DNA of 64,000 bases from Bacillota bacterium (GTDB lineage: Bacteria; Bacillota; Sulfobacillia; Sulfobacillales; Sulfobacillaceae), in contig JAPNUR010000017.1 in assembly GCA_026627385.1 (NCBI GenBank), positions 1 to 64,000 on the forward strand, given 5' to 3'. The position numbers were made by a program, and so were the translations under genes. Shown in pieces: positions 60,745 to 64,000 of the stretch. The notes beneath the pieces are model-generated. The model was given only the letters and a program-made list of their open reading frames with translations, was not told the DNA's origin and did not search any database. The first letter of the stretch is position 1; every line of letters begins with the position of its first letter.

Positions 60745-61822
60745 GCTGTTGGGTCAGCTGTGTCCAATCGTCGCGGCTCAAGAGGTGGCGGACGGGCTCT
60801 AGGAGTTCTAGCGAACGCTCCTCGATGACCAGAGCCAGGCGATGGGGCAAACTGTCCGCCAGGGGCAGCCACGCGATGAGCCGATGGCGCGCGGCGCGGC
60901 GAGACACGGGATCTTCCGGCCAGGACTGGATTAAGGTCGCTTGCGCTTTTTCTTGCTCACCCGCTTGGTAATAGGCGTCAGCGGCCGCCAAGACCCAGGG
61001 CCCGTGCTGGGGGAAGCGCGGCCAGAGCTCGGCGGCTAATGCCGGGTCGAGCCAGGTCACGACTTTGAGGAGGGCGATTTGGCGGGCATCGGACGCGTCT
61101 CGCCACAAGGCGGGGCCAAACAGCAGGGCCAACGCTTCCTTGACCATGGCGCCGGCATCGGATTCGGGAAACGCCAGATAGACGGGGGCCAGGTCGAGGT
61201 CTGGCTGTGCCCAGCTGAGCCATACCCAGAGCTTCACGTGAAGATGGCGAAAGGGCAGACGGGCTGCCAGCCAGGCTGCAAAGGCTTCGTGAATGGGGCT
61301 CGCGGTAAGCCAGCTGGGGTGAAGGTCTGCCCAGATAGGCCAGGTCACATCCAGTGGCGCCCGTGGATTGCCCTTCTCTAAGGACGCCAGGATGTGGGGC
61401 AAGAGGTCGCTCGCGTACGGTTTTTGCCAGGCGAGGGGCTCTTCGGGAAGCCATGGCCAGGGATCGGGCCAATCCAGTGGGGGATGGGCTAGCCATTCGC
61501 GGGTCTGGAGGAACAGATCCCAGGGAGTTTGGACGTACCAGTGGGGGTGACGGTCCAAATCCAGTGCCAAAGCCGCCAGATGCGGACAAGTTGATCCCCG
61601 CCGGTTGCAATCGCACTGGCCTTTCAACTGGTCAGGGACGCCGACCAGGTGGGGGTGATACACGTCGCGATAGCCGCGGAGTTCGGCCGCGAAAATCTGT
61701 GGCGGCCGTTGCCAGCGCCGGACTAGGCGATCCTGGATCAAGTAGTCTTCGGCTTGCCGTCGGGCCCCAACTGGTAGTTGATCCAGAAGGGGGGTGAGCC
61801 ATCCGCGATGCGTTCTAACCAC
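60698..61822 (-). CDS. SWIM zinc-finger protein
   Basis: About 374 residues. The CxCx8CxH finger lies in CDCNRRGSTCPH (near residue 75). The rest is Trp/Pro/Leu-rich and alpha-helical with TPR-like text (AADAYYQAGEQEKAQATL). SWIM proteins bind DNA or protein, sometimes with SNF2 helicases. GTG 61822 is chosen because a promoter (TACAAT, minus strand) lies inside the longer open frame that begins with ATG 61918. Confidence 0.65.
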   Translation of the reverse strand: MVRTHRGWLTPLLDQLPVGARRQAEDYLIQDRLVRRWQRPPQIFAAELRGYRDVYHPHLVGVPDQLKGQCDCNRRGSTCPHLAALALDLDRHPHWYVQTPWDLFLQTREWLAHPPLDWPDPWPWLPEEPLAWQKPYASDLLPHILASLEKGNPRAPLDVTWPIWADLHPSWLTASPIHEAFAAWLAARLPFRHLHVKLWVWLSWAQPDLDLAPVYLAFPESDAGAMVKEALALLFGPALWRDASDARQIALLKVVTWLDPALAAELWPRFPQHGPWVLAAADAYYQAGEQEKAQATLIQSWPEDPVSRRAARHRLIAWLPLADSLPHRLALVIEERSLELLEPVRHLLSRDDWTQLTQQLKEHSQDAPPTDAQE

Positions 61823-61842
61823 GCTCCTTGGCGGTTTCCTTA

Positions 61843-61848
61843 ATTGTA
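61843..61848 (-). promoter_or_regulatory. Extended -10 element for the SWIM gene
   Basis: On the minus strand TGCTACAAT forms an extended -10 about 20 bases before the GTG start chosen. There is no good -35 box. Confidence 0.35.
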
Positions 61849-61868
61849 GCAAATTCTCGGAAAGCCTC

Positions 61869-61897
61869 TTGCATTGCCCTCGCAATCCTTGCACAAT
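61869..61897 (+). promoter_or_regulatory. Candidate promoter of the ylaI-aroH-cmk-plsC operon
   Basis: TTGCAT (61869-61874) is 17 bases from CACAAT (61892-61897), about 40 bases before the YlaI-like ATG. Confidence 0.35.
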
Positions 61898-61935
61898 GGG
61901 TAAGATAGCGGGGACCATAAATCCGGAGGAGGGAA

Positions 61936-62097
61936 ATGCCGATGGAAGTCAAATGCCGCGTTTGTGGCCGCCGCGTAGAAATTGCCGTGTGGACGGCCGA
62001 ATACGAACGACTGAAGTCCTCCGACGATCCGGCTTATATTTGCGATATGTGCCAACAGCGGATTCAAGCTGAGGCGCAGGATGAGCGGTCTCGCTAG
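61936..62097 (+). CDS. YlaI-like small zinc ribbon (DUF2197)
   Basis: 53 residues: CRVCGRRVEI near residue 7 and CDMCQQRI near residue 36 give two CxxC pairs for one zinc ion. Spacing and text resemble Bacillus YlaI, of unknown function. GGAGGAGGG lies before ATG 61936. It is 30 bases before aroH on the same strand. Confidence 0.75.
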   Translation: MPMEVKCRVCGRRVEIAVWTAEYERLKSSDDPAYICDMCQQRIQAEAQDERSR

Positions 62098-62127
62098 GTG
62101 TGAAACACGTTAAGGGAGGCAGTACCG

Positions 62128-62505
62128 GTGATTCGGGGGATACGTGGCGCGACAACGGTCGAGCACGATACAGCCGAGGAGATTCTCGAACGCACAGCCG
62201 AGTTATTGAAAGCAATGGCAGAACACAACGAGGTTCAACCCGATGACATGGCCAGCATCTGCTTTACTCTGTCACCGGACTTGCACGCGACGTTCCCAGC
62301 GGAGGCCGCACGGCGCATCGGATGGCAGTATGTTCCCGTGATTTGCATGCGGGAACTGGACGTTCCGCACGGTTTGCCGAAAACCATTCGCGTCTTGATG
62401 CACGCGGAGACGCCGCGATCGCCGCGCGAAGTGCGACACGTCTATCTGCGTGGAGCTGTGGTGTTGCGAGAAGATTTGAGTTCCGATGTGACGCCGCGTG
62501 GCTAA
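62128..62505 (+). CDS. aroH: Chorismate mutase (AroH type)
   Basis: 125 residues. IRGIRGATTVEHDTAEEI contains the active-site Arg; MRELDVP and IRVLMH match the Bacillus AroH trimeric fold. It turns chorismate into prephenate for Tyr/Phe synthesis. GTG start with GGAGG 8 bases upstream. It overlaps cmk by 8 bases. Confidence 0.93.
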   Translation: MIRGIRGATTVEHDTAEEILERTAELLKAMAEHNEVQPDDMASICFTLSPDLHATFPAEAARRIGWQYVPVICMRELDVPHGLPKTIRVLMHAETPRSPREVRHVYLRGAVVLREDLSSDVTPRG

Positions 62506-63187
62506 CGTTGCCGGCAAAAGAACGGTCGCCGTGGACGGTCCGGCAGGTGCTGGCAAGAGCACAGTGGCTCGGCTGTTGGCAGCTCAGCTGGGATTTTTGT
62601 ACCTCGACACCGGGTCCATGTACCGCGCGCTGGCCCACAAAGCGCTGTTGCAAGGCGTCGATTTGCGGGACGAGGCTGCCCTTGCGGAATTGTTGGATGA
62701 AACCACCATCGAACTGTACCCCGCCCCGCACGGTCAAGTGCGGGTGATTATGGACGGCCAGGATGTCACCAACGCGCTACGGCGCCCCGAAGTGACCGCC
62801 AGCGTCGCTCAAGTGGCCGGGTTTCCGCGAGTGCGGCAGGAAATGGTGGCGCGCCAACGCGAGTTGGCCCGCCAAGGTGGCGTGGTTATGGATGGGCGCG
62901 ATATTGGCACTGTTGTGCTGCCCGACGCTGAGGTAAAGTTTTACTTAACCGCATCGCTGGAGGCGCGCGCGCACCGCCGTTACGAAGAGCTTAGCCAGCT
63001 AGGCTACGCGGTATCGCTTGACCGCATTCGGGAAGAAATTCAACACCGTGACATGCTTGATTCTAGCCGTCCGTTTGCCCCGCTGTCCCGCGCTCACGAC
63101 GCCGTGGTGGTGGACACCACCCATATGGACGTTGAGGAGGTTGTGGCGATCATGCTCAAGACGTGTCGCCAGCGACTAGGGGAATGA
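62498..63187 (+). CDS. cmk: Cytidylate kinase
   Basis: 229 residues. P-loop GPAGAGKST, DTGSMYRALA, GRDIGTVVLPDAEVKFYLTA and RDMLDSSRPFAPL are diagnostic of Cmk, which phosphorylates CMP/dCMP. GTG start within aroH. It overlaps plsC by 4 bases, as in many Firmicutes. Confidence 0.94.
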   Translation: MANVAGKRTVAVDGPAGAGKSTVARLLAAQLGFLYLDTGSMYRALAHKALLQGVDLRDEAALAELLDETTIELYPAPHGQVRVIMDGQDVTNALRRPEVTASVAQVAGFPRVRQEMVARQRELARQGGVVMDGRDIGTVVLPDAEVKFYLTASLEARAHRRYEELSQLGYAVSLDRIREEIQHRDMLDSSRPFAPLSRAHDAVVVDTTHMDVEEVVAIMLKTCRQRLGE

Positions 63188-63768
63188 TTGTCTACTGGAC
63201 GCTCTATTGGGTTGTGCGAACCGTGCTGTTGTTATACTTCCGGGTTCGCGTAACCGGCCTAGAACATGTTCCCAAAGATGGCGCGCTGATTGTCATTGCG
63301 AACCACCGCAGTGGCTTTGACCCGCCGATGGTCGGCGCCATTCTCCGGCGACCGGTGCATTTTATGACGAAAGTGGAATTGTTTTCGTATCCGTTTTTGC
63401 CCTGGATCTTTAAATATGTTCAGGCATATCCGGTGCGCCGCGGGCGGCCTGACCGGCAAGCCATTCGCCACTCCCTTGACATTTTGCGCCGCGGCGAGGT
63501 GATTGTGCTCTTTCCCGAGGGCCACCGATCCGAGACGGGGGAGCCGCAAGAGGCGCGTTCCGGCGTGGTCTACCTAGCCCAAAAGACGGGGTGTCAGCTG
63601 TTACCCATCGGCATCTCGGGACGGTACGGCTTTCGGCGCACGATTCGTTATGTCATTGGGCCACCGTTCCGGCTGGATCCGGCTATGGCCAAGAAAGAGG
63701 CGCAACAACTGGTCATGGAAAAAATTCGCGAACTGATTCGACGCGGAGAAGCGATGGGAACGCGGTGA
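63184..63768 (+). CDS. plsC: 1-acyl-sn-glycerol-3-phosphate acyltransferase
   Basis: 194 residues. Block I NHRSGFD (HX4D), block III FPEGHRSETG, and an N-terminal membrane helix (YWTLYWVVRTVLLLYFRV) define PlsC. It acylates lysophosphatidate to phosphatidate at the inner membrane face. The ATG overlaps the cmk stop (ATGA). An IS605-type hairpin begins 5 bases after its stop codon. Confidence 0.92.
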   Translation: MIVYWTLYWVVRTVLLLYFRVRVTGLEHVPKDGALIVIANHRSGFDPPMVGAILRRPVHFMTKVELFSYPFLPWIFKYVQAYPVRRGRPDRQAIRHSLDILRRGEVIVLFPEGHRSETGEPQEARSGVVYLAQKTGCQLLPIGISGRYGFRRTIRYVIGPPFRLDPAMAKKEAQQLVMEKIRELIRRGEAMGTR

Positions 63769-64000
63769 ACTACTCCGCCCTGAAGGGCGGAGCTTGGGAA
63801 AGCAGGCTGGGTTGACCTGGGGCGCGGAATCACCGTGCAGACGTTGGTCACAGATCGCTGAAACCCACTCCGGGATGCTGCCTCAGTTCCGGACGCTGGC
63901 AGGGTGGGGTCATGCTGGCAAAAGGGAAGCGCCGAAGGTTTTCACCGCGGCCCGCGATGGCAGGAGCCGGTGGCCAAGCACCCCGAGGGGAGACGGGCGG
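63769..64000 (-). mobile_element. Right end of an IS200/IS605-type element
   Basis: A perfect hairpin CTCCGCCC-TGAA-GGGCGGAG (63773-63792) starts 5 bases after plsC; this GGGCGGAGTAG form is common at the right end of tnpB-bearing IS605 elements. A minus-strand open frame enters from beyond the window and ends near 63846. It has no clear domain in the part visible, so the tnpB assignment is inference. Confidence 0.5.

Noticed and set aside
1-64000. CRISPR arrays, tRNA and rRNA genes
   Set aside because: No regularly spaced direct repeats and no tRNA- or rRNA-like sequence were recognised on either strand by eye; a dedicated scan was not possible.

Overview
The window is a GC-rich chromosomal segment of an endospore-forming Gram-positive bacterium. 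The strongest evidence is the sporulation block xerD-dacF-spoIIAA-spoIIAB-sigF-spoVAC-D-Eb-Ea-F-lysA (38.4-48.7 kb), followed by scpA-scpB, ytfI-gerW, spmA and spmB. High GC, frequent GTG/TTG starts with strong AGGAGG ribosome sites, and dense 1-35 nt overlaps fit a Sulfobacillus-like thermophilic or acidophilic Firmicute. That assignment is inference; no rRNA or other taxonomic marker is present.

Layout. (1) 0.1-4.0 kb, minus strand: two sugar-type ABC permeases behind one promoter/operator, then a HAD phosphatase and an RNase J-like beta-CASP protein. No binding protein or ATPase is adjacent. (2) 4.1-4.9 kb: a frameshifted, internally deleted IS200/IS605-type tnpB. (3) 5.8-12.8 kb: a FabL-like reductase followed by a complete pyruvate dehydrogenase set (E1a, E1b, E2, E3), an MBL hydrolase and a CysQ-like phosphatase. 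(4) 13.0-19.4 kb: two small membrane proteins, an MFS exporter with a MarR regulator, a degenerate acyl-CoA synthetase-like protein, a PAP2 phosphatase and a rhodanese. (5) 19.6-26.4 kb: a one-direction CoA-ester catabolic cluster of enoyl-CoA hydratase, two 2,4-dienoyl-CoA reductase-like proteins, a two-subunit CoA-transferase/IpdAB-like pair, an SDR, an MBL hydrolase and two MaoC-type hydratases. (6) 26.4-30.8 kb, minus strand: an exporter operon with two ATPases and two membrane proteins. (7) 31.0-38.4 kb: glycerate kinase, a GlcD-GlcE fusion, an SDR, an AIF-like FAD oxidoreductase, another tnpB relic and alanine dehydrogenase.

(8) 38.4-48.7 kb: the sporulation block with recognisable forespore-type promoters and terminators. 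(9) 48.7-55.3 kb: the chromosome-segregation pair scpAB, ytfI-gerW, and an end-joining repair operon (Ku, separate LigD-type ligase and polymerase, SNF2 helicase) starting directly on the gerW stop codon. (10) 55.4-63.8 kb: housekeeping genes (a disulfide-oxidoreductase-like protein, panC, spmA and spmB facing each other, ridA, rluB, pncB, a SWIM protein, a YlaI-like zinc ribbon, aroH, cmk, plsC), ending in the hairpin end of another IS605-type element.

The most interesting candidates are the IpdAB-like ring or CoA-ester cluster, the end-joining operon attached to a spore gene, the GlcDE fusion next to glycerate kinase, a probable AUC start codon for xerD, and promoter placements inside the sporulation block.
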